Shown: in pieces, positions 11,257 to 22,291 of the stretch
How positions within the stretch are numbered: position 1 is the stretch's first letter
Layout of the letters: each line of letters begins with the position of its first letter
Assembly (NCBI GenBank): GCA_904066235.2
Contig: CAJFCV020000004.1
Coordinates: 1,674,001 to 1,738,000 of the forward strand
Reading direction: 5' to 3'
Length of the DNA: 64,000 nucleotides
DNA from: Bursaphelenchus xylophilus
Lineage: Eukaryota > Nematoda > Chromadorea > Rhabditida > Aphelenchoididae
Made by a program: the position numbers and the translations under genes
The notes under the pieces: generated by a model
What the model was told of the DNA's origin: nothing
Database searches by the model: none
The model's input: the letters and a program-made list of their open reading frames with translations, nothing else

Positions 11257-11716
11257 ACAGGGGAAGTTTTCCAGCTACTCCAAGTGCGACGCTCAGATTT
11301 TGATGAAACTTGGCACAAATTTAGAATAATTTTTTCTAAGATATATGCGAGAATCCTAGCTCGCGCTTTGCAGAAACAACCGAGATTTTTACATCGAAAG
11401 TCGGCGAAAATTTAGGACTTTTTGCCGAATTTCGGCACGAAAAGTTTCATGCCTATTTCTATCGTAAAGAATAATGTTTCTACAAAAAATCAATTTTTTC
11501 CGCACGAAACTGCCAAAGTTATGGCCAAAAAGCGCTTTTCTCTCTGACCGCTCTCCACGTTTAGCGTGCTCTCTTGACGACAAGGATCGGTCGATATCTC
11601 GGCGGCGCCCGCAAAGCGCGAGCTAAAACTCTCAGGAATTGATACTTAATCCGTACCCGACGTGTGTCCAAAATTTAAAGAAAATCTGAGCGTCGCACTT
11701 GGAGTACTTCCCCTGT
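11257..11716. repeat. M2 TIR element, full copy with a small internal duplication
   Basis: It starts ACAGGGGAAGT and ends ACTTCCCCTGT. Just inside the left end there is a ~13 bp extra segment (tttccagctactcc), which pushes GTGCGACGCTCAG inward compared with other copies. Confidence 0.85.
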
Positions 11717-12105
11717 AAACTTTTTCTCGAGTTCCCATTCTTTTGACTCTACTCTTTGATGTCGATGACTAACTGGCAACTTTTTTCGCGGTTTCAGCAA
11801 TTGTTTTCATTACATTATTACAATTCTTTCAACAGATCAATTGATTGCAAATGAGAATCTGACCGGAATCCAATTTGTTCCGTTTTCCCAATCTTCTTTT
11901 TTCTTCCAAAGAAGAATCGAAAGCGATGAGGCTATTGTTTTGAAATTAGTCATGAAAAATGTAAAGTTCAGTGGGCCATCTAAAACGTTTTTGGGGCCGG
12001 AATAAATCAAAAGTTTCAATGGGGGCCGAGACAACGGGAAATCATTCATTTTTGAGAAAAAGTGGTTATGGCTCGAGGGTTTACGTAGGTGTAAGATTTT
12101 TATTT

Positions 12106-12555
12106 ACAGGGGAGGTACCCCAAGTGCGACGCTCAGATTTTGATGAAACTTGGCACAAATTTAGAGCGATTTTTTCTAAAATATATGCGAGAATCCGAGT
12201 TCGCGCTTTGCAGAAACAACCGATATTTTTGGATCGAAAGTCGGCGAAAATTAGACACTTTTTGCCGAATTTCGGCACGAAAAGTTTCGTGCTATTTCGA
12301 CCGTAAAGGGTAATGTTTCCACAAAAAATCAATTTTTTCCGCGCGAAACAAGCAAAGTTATGGCCAAAAGATGTTTTCCCTCTGTCCGCTCTCCGTGTTT
12401 AGCGCACTATCTCGGCGGCAAAGACCGTTCAATATCTCGGCGGCGTCTGAAAAGCGCGAGCTAAAACTTTCAGGAATTGTTATATAGTTCAGGCCAAACG
12501 TGTGTTCAAAATTTAAAGAAAATCGGAGGGTCGCACTTGGGGTACTTACCCTGTT
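12106..12555. repeat. M2 TIR element, full copy
   Basis: It starts ACAGGGGAGGTACCCCAAGTG and ends GGGGTACTTACCCTGT. The interior carries the family landmarks GCGCTTTGCAGAAACAACCG and AAAGCGCGAGCTAAAACTTT. Confidence 0.85.
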
Positions 12556-12703
12556 AGTCTGAAAAAATTATTCCGAGGCTCGGTATCAATACCAAAAAAT
12601 TAGCTCGCGTTTTGAGGCACAGCTGAGATATTCAATCGGTTTTATGAGCGAGGGACCATAGAAAGTGAGGAGAGCCAAAATAAATCGTATTTTCGACCAT
12701 ATA

Positions 12704-13953
12704 CAGGGTGCGCCAAAAATATTGGGACAAAAATCAATTCCGTGTAGCTTTTTTCGGCTGGCCTTGGAATCAAAACTTTTGGCCGTTTTAGCAAGGGCAA
12801 CAGTCTTGCTATACGGCAACGGTAATGCCAGGGTTGGGACTTATTGCAAACTTGAAAAAATATTCAAAAGTTTTTGGGGGACCAAAATTTTCTTTTCAAG
12901 TGGATGACCGGGAAATCAATTTGGCCATTATTTCCGCTAAGGGAAAGTAAGATCCTTCAAATTTATTGTGTATAAAGCACATGGTATTCACTTCGTAACA
13001 ACGTATGTAATCATGGTTGACTACCGATATGGCGGCGCTGGTCGAAAAAACAAAAAAAAAATCCCGAAAGTTCGGATTTTTATGTTTTTAACGATCTCAA
13101 TACCACAGTATCGCCCGTGTTGCTCTAAAATTTTGTGGTTATAGAGTGTGAACATAGGTAATTGTCATACCGTAAAATAAAATCTACACCTACAAGGGGA
13201 CAGTTTCTGTATGGAAAAAACTTTATGGTGCGGATTGGAGGCACGGTCCTTCGAAGCTTGATATATTTTGGCAGTTTACTACAAGTTGAAAAGTACTTGA
13301 GCGTAAAAATCGACGTAACGCTATACTGGGGATACATGCTGACACAACTGAATTACTTTTAGCGATCTTCAGTCCAAGCTCACTTGACGAGCAACCTTAG
13401 AGTAAATTCTACCGCTATAGTCACTATTTCATCCCCCAGAGGCAGAAGATAAAAAAATAATTTTTCAAAGACGACTAGTCAGACTCTCGTTGTCCTTATA
13501 AAAGTATCTCTGATGCCTAATACGCTGGGAACCTTACATGGAAACTTCTACATAAAAATCTTTGATCTTACGGAAGTTTTCTGGAAAACGGCGCGTTTTT
13601 AGGCCGACTTTGACGGGCTGTAAAAGATTTAATAGTCATTATAAGTAAAAATCATTTTTAGTGTATAAAAAGCGACCGCTACTCTGTCATATAAAGTGAA
13701 TTTCTGCCATAGCATGCAACGGTAAAACTAGTGTTTCCAATTTTTATCCATTTTGGGGTCCGTGTCTCAGGGGCCTTAGTTGTGAGCACTTATAATGGCA
13801 GAACAGGTGTCGTATACGACTACTCTGTCTGAAACTTTGAAGATAGATTCTTGGGAGCATTGCACGTTTGCACAAGCGACCACTTTGCTCTTGTACCATT
13901 ACAGCCCGCGGGGCAAGTAAAAATATGAGTCCCAATATTTTTGGCGCACCCTG
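12704..13953. mobile_element. TA-flanked TIR element of 1,250 bp, no transposase seen
   Basis: The perfect 25-bp terminal inverted repeats start CAGGGTGCGCCAAAAATATT. A TA dinucleotide lies directly outside each end, as expected for the Tc1/mariner superfamily. The length is typical of an autonomous element, but neither strand has a frame longer than about 80 codons, and I could not recognise a DDE/D transposase even in pieces. It is either a non-autonomous element with unrelated filler or one too decayed to read. The flanks (12600-12700 and 13956-14230) look like two parts of one older M2-like sequence, so this element probably inserted into it. Confidence 0.8.
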
Positions 13954-14307
13954 TATTTATGATTCTTCGGTCGGAAAGTGAAACTTTTTGCATAAAAGTT
14001 TCTTTTCGCTCTAACTGTTCGTAGATTTGAACAGAACGCCAATTCCTCGTTACGAAATTTCAAAAGTTTACAGGCATTTGACGCAAAAAAATTTGGGCCC
14101 AATGCCATGTAAAAAACAGATTTTTCTCTGACCGTCTCTCCTCACTTTCCGTAGTCTCTTGTCTCAAATCATCGTTGAATATATAGGGGTTTCCTCCGGC
14201 CTCAAATATCGCTGAATATCTCGGCAGTTGCGTCAAAGGGCTGGTTGAAATCTTCAGTATTTTTTATGTGGACAAGCAGGGAAATCATGCAAATTTATGG
14301 TCATTTC

Positions 14308-14489
14308 TAGTCTGCTCGTAAAGTCGCTGGAGTGATTTTTGGCGTCTGCAATGTGCAGAAAAAGTCACGGTGCCAGCCCAAAAAAACCTCAAAATTTTTG
14401 CACGATGCAAAAAATCCCAAAATTCAAAGTGAAGTTTTCTTTTCTCACAATGCAAAAATCACCCCAACGACTTTGCGAACGTCCTAGTA
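14308..14489. repeat. M4 TIR element, copy 1
   Basis: The left end CTAGTCTGCTCGTAAAGTCG and the right end CGACTTTGCGAACGTCCTAG are inverted. The next inner bases also pair (CTGGAGTGATTTTTG / CAAAAATCACCCCAAC). Confidence 0.8.
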
Positions 14490-14708
14490 CAACGCAAGTA
14501 CATTTTCCCAAAGTTTCGACACACTTCCTCTCGAATTTTTCATTTCTTTGCTATTTTACATTTCCATCCCATCGGTTGTTTGGACATCTAAAACCCCCGT
14601 TTTCTTGAAGGAATACCAAGAAAACATTGGAATAAACTTGACAATCCTCGTCGAATTGTCCTCGTCTGCATGTTGAGAAGGTCGGATTCGCTTGGACGCC
14701 GGTAAAAA

Positions 14709-17700
14709 ATGTCGTTTCGCAGCGAGCCGCTCAAACTTTGCCAGATGATCGTGCAGAAGGACGCCGCCTTCCACTGCGTCGTGGAGCTGGGGAAGCATGG
14801 AGTGGTGCAGTTTAAGGATGTGAGTTTTCCAATTTTTACAAATTTTTGGCTACAGCCGCGGACCTGATTCAGTGGCAAAAAACATACCATTTTGTATCTG
14901 GGAGGTATCAAAAATGTTGCAAAATACCTCCTCTCCAACTAAAAAACTCCGTTTTGAAGGGCTTTCCCTCTACAGAAATGCGGGCGGGCTTCTGAAATCG
15001 GAGCCTTTTTACTTGGAGAGGGGAGATATTTTGCCACATTTTTTGATACTCCCCGGATGTAAAATGGTATATTTTTTGTCACTGGGTCAGGTCCACCATT
15101 ATACATTCTCTACCCTACCCATAGATCAATCCCTGAAAGTTTTAGCTCTCGCTTTGTAGGCACAGCCGAGATAAATTGGCGGACCTGATCAAGTGACAAA
15201 ACACGGATCATTTTGCATCCGGGAAGTATCAAAAACGTGGCAAAATACCTCCCTCTCCAAGTAAAAGTACTCCGGTTTCAAAAGCCCGCTCTTTTTTGAA
15301 GGAAAGGCCGTGCCTTTCAAAACGGAGTTTTTCACTTGAAGTTTTCGCTTGGAGAGGGAGGTATTTTGCTACATTTTTGATACTTCCCGGGTGCAAAATG
15401 GTACGTTTTTCGCCGATTGAGGAGTAGAAATAAGAAAATTAATTTTTGGAACGCATAGGCGCTTATTGGTACATAACAAAAAGTGTGTCAACAAAACTAT
15501 GTACATAATCGTTTTGCGTCCTAAAAAACTAATCTTTGTCAACTTTATTCTTTCATTTTTGGAATTTTTTTAGAAATAATAATTTTTGCAGCTAAATCAA
15601 CACCTTGGTCTTTTCCAACGGACCTTCGTCAGGGAGGTGCGACGATGCACGGAGTTGGAACGTTGTATACGTAGGTTCTAACCCTCTAATTATCTTTTCC
15701 CAAATTTCGACCTTTAGGCTATATTGAGGAGGAAATTAACGACGCCGGAGCTGTAGACCACATCCCCCCACTGGACAGTACGAATACCGAAGTCCTACAG
15801 CAACGTGAAATCTACGATTTGGAGGTGAAATTGTACGAATTGGAGAGGGATTTGCGGCAGTTTTTGTCGAACGAAGAGCAGCTCAAACAGAACTACAATG
15901 ACCTCCGGGAATTTCAATGCGTCTTGCAGAAGGTGGAGAGCTTTTTCAGCGTGCATTTGGAGGACATGGCCAAGACTGAGCTGGAAATTGAGGGCCTTGA
16001 TGACAAAGTCAACGATTTAGTAAGGGCTTTTAGGGCGTTTGAGATTTTTTGGGGAGAAATTGGGTTAAAATGGCAAAAAATCAGCTATTCAAGCTAAAAT
16101 GGGCTTTTTTCCAAATTTTCCTTAAATTTTTGTGGTTTTTGTTTATAGAATTTACATCGTACTTCAATTTTAGGGTACTCCGTTGACCCCGCTTCTCGAG
16201 CGAACACATGAAACCCCATGGTTTATCGCTGGAATTGTCGAGGCTCATAAAAGACACTCATTTGAGCGAGTTTTATGGAGAGCATGCCGAAGAACGGCAT
16301 TTGTCCGAACAGCCGAGATTGACGACATGTTCGAAGATCCACGGACTGTAAGTTGAAAACTATTTTGAAATTTTTAAAATTTACTTTTGTACAGTGCAAT
16401 CGGAAAAAAGATATTTAAAAAATCTCAAAATATAATGAAATAAAATTGGAAAACTTTACAAGCCCAGTCTTAGCATGTCTTACAGAGCTTTTCTTTTTCC
16501 AATTTTACATTTCATTGATCTCAAGTTTGCGAAAAATTCACAGTGCAAGTTTTAACTCCGCACTGTGCAGCAGTGATTTTACTCTTTTTTCAAAGCGTTC
16601 AAAATAACTCTACAGTGACGGACCTGATCCAGTGGCAAAAAACATATCATTTTCCATCCGCGAAGTATCGAAAAGTGTAGCAAAATGCCTCACATTCTGA
16701 CAAAAAAACCTCCGTTTTGAAGGGCGCGCTTTTGAAATCGGAGTTTTTCACTTGCAGAGGGAGGTATTTTGCAACATTTTTTGATACTTCCCGGATGCAA
16801 ACTGACACGTTTTTTGCCACCGAATCAGGTTCACCGCTGTATGAGACCCTTTTAGCTTGCACTATGCGGGCTTGCACTATAAACCACCACTTAATTATTA
16901 TAATATTATATTTTTAGGGAAAACTCTATGCCAAATCAGTCTTTATCATCTTCTTCAACGGTCAGAAGCTTCAAGACATTGTAAATCGGGTCTGCGATGG
17001 ATTCAACGCCAAATTATATTCGTGTCCAAAAAGCTCCAAAGAACGGCGATTAGTGGAAGCCGATGTGACAATACGACTTCACGATTTACGGATAGTCATC
17101 GAGAAGACGGAAAAGCACAAACTGGAGGTGATTTTTTTTGCTTTTTTAAAATTTTGTGTTTTCGTGTTGGGACCCAAAAATTTTTTCATGTTACCCATGG
17201 TAATTTCTAACCATTTCTAATCCTTTTAGCTCCTTCGAGGCGCTGCTTTCGAGCTTCCCGAGTGGGTGAGGACAGCACATCTGCAGAAATGCGTGTACCA
17301 CACCTTGAACTTGTTCACCTTCGACACGAGTGGAAATTTTTTTGTGGCTGAATGTTGGGTACCGGAACGCGAGTTGGACGCGGTGTTTCAGACACTACAG
17401 CGAGGAGTAGTAAGTCAGCTATGTAACAATATCAACCTTGAGTTGGCAACGACCAAGAAGTTGATATTTGAGACGATTTTCGCAATGGATAACGTAATTT
17501 TACCACCAATTCTTAACGTTTTTGTTGAATTTTTTATCAATTTTTCGATTAAAAAACAAAAATTTTCCCTCAAAAACAAAAAAAACGTCCCAGTTCCCTG
17601 GAAACATGTTCAAATCCCGCATGCATTCTTGTAATTCCAGGACCACGCCGGATCCTCGATACGGCCGATCATAAATGTCGTGGAGAGCGCCGAAACACCC

Positions 17701-20700
17701 CCGACTTTCAATCGGACCAACAAATTCACACGAGTTTTTCAAAATATTGTCGATTCGTATGGCGTGGCATCCTACCGGGAGGTGAATCCAGCGCCATATA
17801 CGATCATCACCTTCCCATTTTTGTTTGGAATCATGTTTGGAGACTTTGGGCATGGGCTGATTATGGCGTTGGCCGGACTCACCTTCATCTACTTTGAGCA
17901 GAAAATCAAAGCCGCCAAAATTAAGGACGAGGTAAGCGAAATTGAAGATTTTTTGCGGAAACCTTTTGGTTTCTTTTATCATCAAAAAAAAAAAAAAAAT
18001 AGATTTTTTTTGATTTCTAGCCTTCAGTGTTATCCTTTAGAGAGAAGGAAGACAATATTTCCAGAAAAATGAACGCTTTCCAAACGAAATTTGCAAAGAA
18101 AATAGCCAAAAGCCATTTTTCCCCGACCGTCTCATCATTTTGCGAAATCTCTCGAAAAAAGATCACACAATATCTGAGCCACACCTGCAAAGTAGGAGCT
18201 AAAATTTTCAGGGAGTGATGTACAATCTACAGTGGCGGACCTGATCCAATGGCGAAAGACATACCATTTCGCATCCGGGAGGTATCAAAAATGTAGCAAA
18301 ATACCTCCTCTCCAAGTGAAAGAAAACTCCGTTTTGAAGCGAGCCTTTTACCTAATAAAAAGAGCGAGCGCGCTTTTGAAATCGGTGTTTTTTCACTTGG
18401 AGAGGGAGGTATTTGCTACATTTTTGATACTTTCCGGATGCAAAATGATACATTTTTTGCCCTTGGATCCGGACCGCCAATGTGGGTCGTACAACAATCC
18501 CTGAAAATTTTAGCTCCTACTTTGCAGATGTGGCTGAGATATGGTGTGATCTTTTTTCGAGAGATTGCGCAAAATCGTGAGACGGTCGGGGAAAAATGGT
18601 TTTGGCTATTTTTGCAAATTTCTTTTGGAAAGCGTAGTGGTCCACCATTATTTTTCACTTGCTTGCAAAATTTTTCAGATTTTCAACACCTTTTACGACG
18701 GCCGGTTTATCATCGTCTTGATGGGCTTGTTCTCAATGTATGCGGGTATAATCTACAACGATTGTTTTGCGAGGGCCATAAATGTGTTCGGATCTCGTTG
18801 GGTACCAACGCAATCCGAACGACAGCTGCTGAATATGAGTTTGGAGAGCAAATTGGAGCTGGATCCGGCGACTGCGTTCAATCAGGCGGTAGGTGAAGAT
18901 TATTAGTATTTTTTGGAAATTTTATTGTGGTCTTTAATACCTGCTCTAGCTATTGGAGACTTTTATAGCGTTTTTTGTAATATTCAATCAGAAATCCGGC
19001 TATAAAGGACCGTTCGACCTTATTTTGGTCAAATTTATCCAATAAACCGTTAATATAATCTATTTTTACAGTGATTTTGTCCAAATTCAATTTTTTTTCA
19101 TGCCCAAATCAACCTAATAAACGTATTTTCAGTACGGTCCCTATCCAATTGGAGTTGATCCCATCTGGGTTCTAGCCGACAATCGCCTGAATTTCTTGAA
19201 TTCAATGAAAATGAAGGCCTCCGTGATCATTGGAATTATCCAAATGACTTTCGGAGTCATTTTGGGATTTATGAATGCTGGGTAAGACTATAAAATCAGT
19301 AAATCTAACTCTAACATCCATTTTTGACCCTCAAAATTTCAGTTTCTTCAAGTCCAAAGTGGACATTTTCACTCAATGCATACCTCAACTCATCTTTCTC
19401 AGCTCAATTTTCGTCTATTTATGTGTTCAGATCTGCGCGAAATGGCTGTTCTACTGGGTGAAGCCGGCCGAAGTGTTCGGGTTTCAGTATCCCGGCTCGC
19501 ATTGCGCGCCGTCACTGTTGGTGGGGTTGATCAACATGTTTATGTTTCGAGATCGGCCCGTAGGGTTTTTGGACGCGGATGGAACCGAAAGGAAAACGTG
19601 CCATATAGTCTACTGGTATCCCAATCAGGTAATTTACTATTGTTCGCGCATATTTCACAACGCTTTATACCATAAATTGGCCTTTCAAGTCTTACACTAC
19701 AGTAGCGGACCTTATCCAGTGGCAAAAAACGTACCATTTTGCATCCGGGAAGTATCAAAAAACTTCAAAATGCCTCTCTCTCCAACTAGAAAACTCCGTT
19801 TTGAAATGCACGCCCTTTCCTTAAAAAAAGAGCGGGCCTTTGAAATCGGAGTACTTTTACTTGGAGAGGGAGGTATTTTGCTACATTTTTGATACTTCCC
19901 AGAAGCGAAATGGTACCTTTTTTGCCACTGGATCAAGTCCGCCACAATAGTGTGAGACTTGAAAGGCCAATTTATGGTCTAAAGCATTGTGAAACGTCCC
20001 TGTTGGTATAAAATCCAAAAAAATATTTCCAAAAAATTAATCCTAAAATTTTTAGCGAGACGTTGAAACAACATTAGTCATTGTTGCCATTTGTATGATA
20101 CCGATCATGCTGTTTGGGAAGCCCATCTTTTGGCTTTTATCACACAAGAAGCATATCAGAAACCATGTGGAAACAAGGAGAACGACCAATGTGGTAGGCC
20201 AAATTTTTATTTTAGCTCTTAAAAATACTCTATTAAATTTCTAATAGTCTTTGTTCGAGACATTTGGCCTTTTCAATTTCAAAAACTAGAATTTCCCGCC
20301 AATTTTGGCATTCTGCACTAATGGCCGGAAAGGGATTCAAATGCCGAAATAAATGGCTAAATCAGCGGTTTATAGCCATAAGGTTGTTTAACAGAAGTTA
20401 AAGTCCGCCTTTTTGGATCCAAATCTATATTGTGTATGGCCAATTTTATGGAGTTGTGATGATTTTTCCTCAAAAATAAGGTGGTTCATAGTTTAAACCT
20501 TTACCAAAATTTGTAAACGCCTTTTCTAGAGTGTCCGAATCAAGATGGGAGCCGGAGAAGAAGCGGAACTGATCAGCGATCTGCCAGAAACCCCAAAAGT
20601 GAGGCACAAGTCTGAAAGTGCGTCTGCTGGCCGTTCCGAACATGAGAAAAAGGTATGACCGTTTTACTCCCTAATCCCACAGTCATAACGCGTATTTCTA

Positions 20701-22001
20701 TAGGAGTTCGGCGATGTCATGGTGCATCAATCAATCCATACAATTGAATTTGTACTTGGATGTATATCACACACTGCTTCGTATCTCCGATTATGGGCGC
20801 TGTCATTGGCGCATGCGCGTAAGTTGTTGGTTAATTTGGAGAGTCCAATGCTTCATATAGCCATTTCGCTACTAACAGTATTCGAAATTTGCACGCTTCC
20901 ACGAGGAAAACGTATTTTAGCCTATTTTTCACCGTTTTAGATCTGAAGTATACAGTGGGGGACGTGATTCAGTGGCAAAAGACGTACCATTTTGCATCCG
21001 GGAAGTATCAAAAATGCAGCAAACTACCTCCCTCTCCAAGTGAAAAAACTCCGATCTTCCAAAATGGTTTTTTAGTTGTAGAGGGAGCTATAGTGGGCGA
21101 CCTGATCCATTGGCAAAAAACGTACCATTTTGCATCCGGGAAGGATCAAAAATGTGGCAAAATGCTTCCCCCTCCAAGTGAAAAAAACTTCGTTTTGAAA
21201 GGCGCGGCTTTTCCCTCACAAAAAGACCGGGCGCGCTTTTGAAATCGGAGTTTTTTTTCACTTGGAGATGGAAGCATTTTGCCACTTTTTTATACCTCCC
21301 GGATGCAAAATGGTACGTTTTTTGCCACTGGATCAGGTCCCTCACTGTATTTTGCTGCATTTTTGGTACTTCCTGGATGCAAAGTGGTACGTTTTTTGCC
21401 GCTGAATCAAGTCCACCACTGTGCTTCAGATCTAAAACGGTGAAAAATAGGGTAAAATATGTTTTCGCAGTCGCAGAAACACCTTTTCAGCGCTAAAAAT
21501 CGCTGATTTTCAGAGCTGTCCGAGGTTTTATGGGAGTTTGTGATGCGCTACGTGCTCGAGAAGACCAATGGGGTGCTTGGTGCATTCATGCTGGCAATAA
21601 CCTGGTTTATTTTCTTCTGCCTAACAGTAATGGTGTTGGTCCTAATGGAGGGTCTAAGTGCATTTTTACACGCTCTTCGGTTGCATTGGTAAGTAAATTG
21701 CGTGTTATTCTCATACGGTACAAGTTTCTGAAAGTATCCATATATTTTTTTGAGAAATTTCGGAATTTTTATATTATCCATGGTGATTTAGGCCGATTTT
21801 TGTCCAAAAATTACAGTTTAGGAAATTTTACCGATACGCTGGTCAAGGTACACTTTGCAAAAGGCTTATTAAGCCTTTTAATACAACATTTTTAGGGTTG
21901 AATTCCAAAGCAAGTTCTACGAAGGCGCTGGTTACCCCTTCCAACCCCTACATTTCAAGACCTCGCTCCGAAAGTTGTGCGCAGAAAGTTTGTATTATTA
22001 A
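14709..22001 (+). CDS. V-type proton ATPase subunit a (116 kDa), 15 exons
   Basis: Subunit a is the large membrane subunit of the V-ATPase V0 sector and carries the proton half-channels that acidify organelles or apical surfaces. My exons are 14709-14819, 15592-15670, 15718-16019, 16174-16347, 16918-17127, 17230-17409, 17641-17931, 18679-18888, 19133-19281, 19343-19628, 20056-20193, 20530-20652, 20704-20818, 21514-21688 and 21896-22001. All junctions are GT-AG and in phase, giving 882 aa, the usual family length. The start [12 protein letters not shown] matches the family N-terminus. The cytosolic half (to about residue 405) includes [20 protein letters not shown]. The membrane half begins at [15 protein letters not shown] (about 410-424). 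The proton-path arginine (Arg735 of yeast Vph1p) is present at about residue 780 in [17 protein letters not shown]. Introns 1, 4, 7, 10 and 13 hold M1 repeats. Which paralogue (unc-32, vha-5, vha-6 or vha-7 type) I cannot decide. Confidence 0.97.
14852..15102. repeat. M1 MITE, copy 2, in V-ATPase intron 1
   Basis: Inverted arms with GGACCTGATTCAGTGGCAAA on the left and its complement ending GGTCAGGTCCACCATT on the right. Confidence 0.85.
15177..15417. repeat. M1 MITE, copy 3, in V-ATPase intron 1
   Basis: The left arm is GGCGGACCTGATCAAGTGAC; the right end is decayed after GTACGTTTTTCGCC. The 75 bp between copies 2 and 3 is an M2-like fragment (ccctgaaagttttagctc), so both copies sit in or around an older element. 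Confidence 0.8.
16612..16841. repeat. M1 MITE, copy 4, in V-ATPase intron 4
   Basis: It runs from ACAGTGACGGACCTGATCC to GAATCAGGTTCACCGCTGT. The centre is shortened compared with other copies. Confidence 0.85.
18074..18635. repeat. Palindromic element in V-ATPase intron 7 with an M1 copy at its centre
   Basis: The left arm 18074-18228 and right arm 18485-18635 are inverted copies of each other over about 150 bp: for example CGCTTTCCAAACGAAATTTG against CAAATTTCTTTTGGAAAGCG, and CCCCGACCGTCTC against GAGACGGTCGGGG. Between them lies M1 copy 5. The arms resemble the right half of M2 (ctaaaattttcaggga). A transcript of this intron could fold into a hairpin of over 500 nt. Confidence 0.8.
18229..18484. 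repeat. M1 MITE, copy 5, nested in V-ATPase intron 7
   Basis: It runs from ACAGTGGCGGACCTGATCC to GGATCCGGACCGCCAATGT, with the usual inverted arms and GC-rich centre. It interrupts the palindrome 18074-18635 almost exactly at its centre. Confidence 0.85.
19653..19994. repeat. Palindrome in V-ATPase intron 10 with an M1 copy at its centre
   Basis: The left arm (19653-19698; TTTCACAACGCTTTATACCA) and the right arm (about 19950-19994; ATGGTCTAAAGCATTGTGAAA, read inverted) match over about 44 bp. The two arms meet exactly at the M1 insertion. Confidence 0.8.
19699..19949. repeat. M1 MITE, copy 6, nested in V-ATPase intron 10
   Basis: It runs from ACAGTAGCGGACCTTATCC to GGATCAAGTCCGCCACAAT. Confidence 0.85.
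20905..21466. repeat. Three-layer repeat nest in V-ATPase intron 13
   Basis: The outer arms 20905-20951 and 21423-21466 are inverted copies (ACCGTTTTAGATCTGAAG against CTTCAGATCTAAAACGGT). Inside lies an M1 copy split into 20952-21089 and 21350-21422. A second M1 copy, 21090-21349, sits inside the first. Order of events read from the nesting: outer palindrome, then the first M1, then the second M1. Confidence 0.8.
21090..21349. repeat. M1 MITE inserted inside another M1
   Basis: A complete copy from TAGTGGGCGACCTGATCC to GGATCAGGTCCCTCACTGTA. It is flanked on both sides by the two parts of an older M1 copy. Confidence 0.8.
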
Positions 22002-22042
22002 ATCGCGATATACTTCGTCCCTTCTACTGCCATATTCGTTGA

Positions 22043-22048
22043 AATAAA
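22043..22048 (+). terminator. Polyadenylation signal of the V-ATPase gene
   Basis: AATAAA about 42 nt after the V-ATPase subunit a stop codon, in the short convergent space before the next gene. Confidence 0.6.
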
Positions 22049-22291
22049 CTGGTTAAAGACTCGATTTCATAATGCAAAATAAAAATTTACCCGTTTGAAA
22101 CCACATGTAAGAATTGATGAGGACATGGACGAAACCTTCCTAAGACTGTACAATAGATCTTACAACTAACAGCACGAAAAATCAGCAGTCTTCCGTTGTC
22201 TTTTTTGGCGCTAAATTCAGTAGAAAGACACAAATTTTAGAGAAGCGTCTAGTGTAATATAAAGATCACCGGTATTGAAGTTTTTGTTGAA

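Noticed and set aside
17266..17634. Reading exon 6 of the V-ATPase gene through to 17634
   Set aside because: A consensus donor at 17410 and alignment of the next exon with the family give the correct spacing. The longer version is kept only as a possible isoform.
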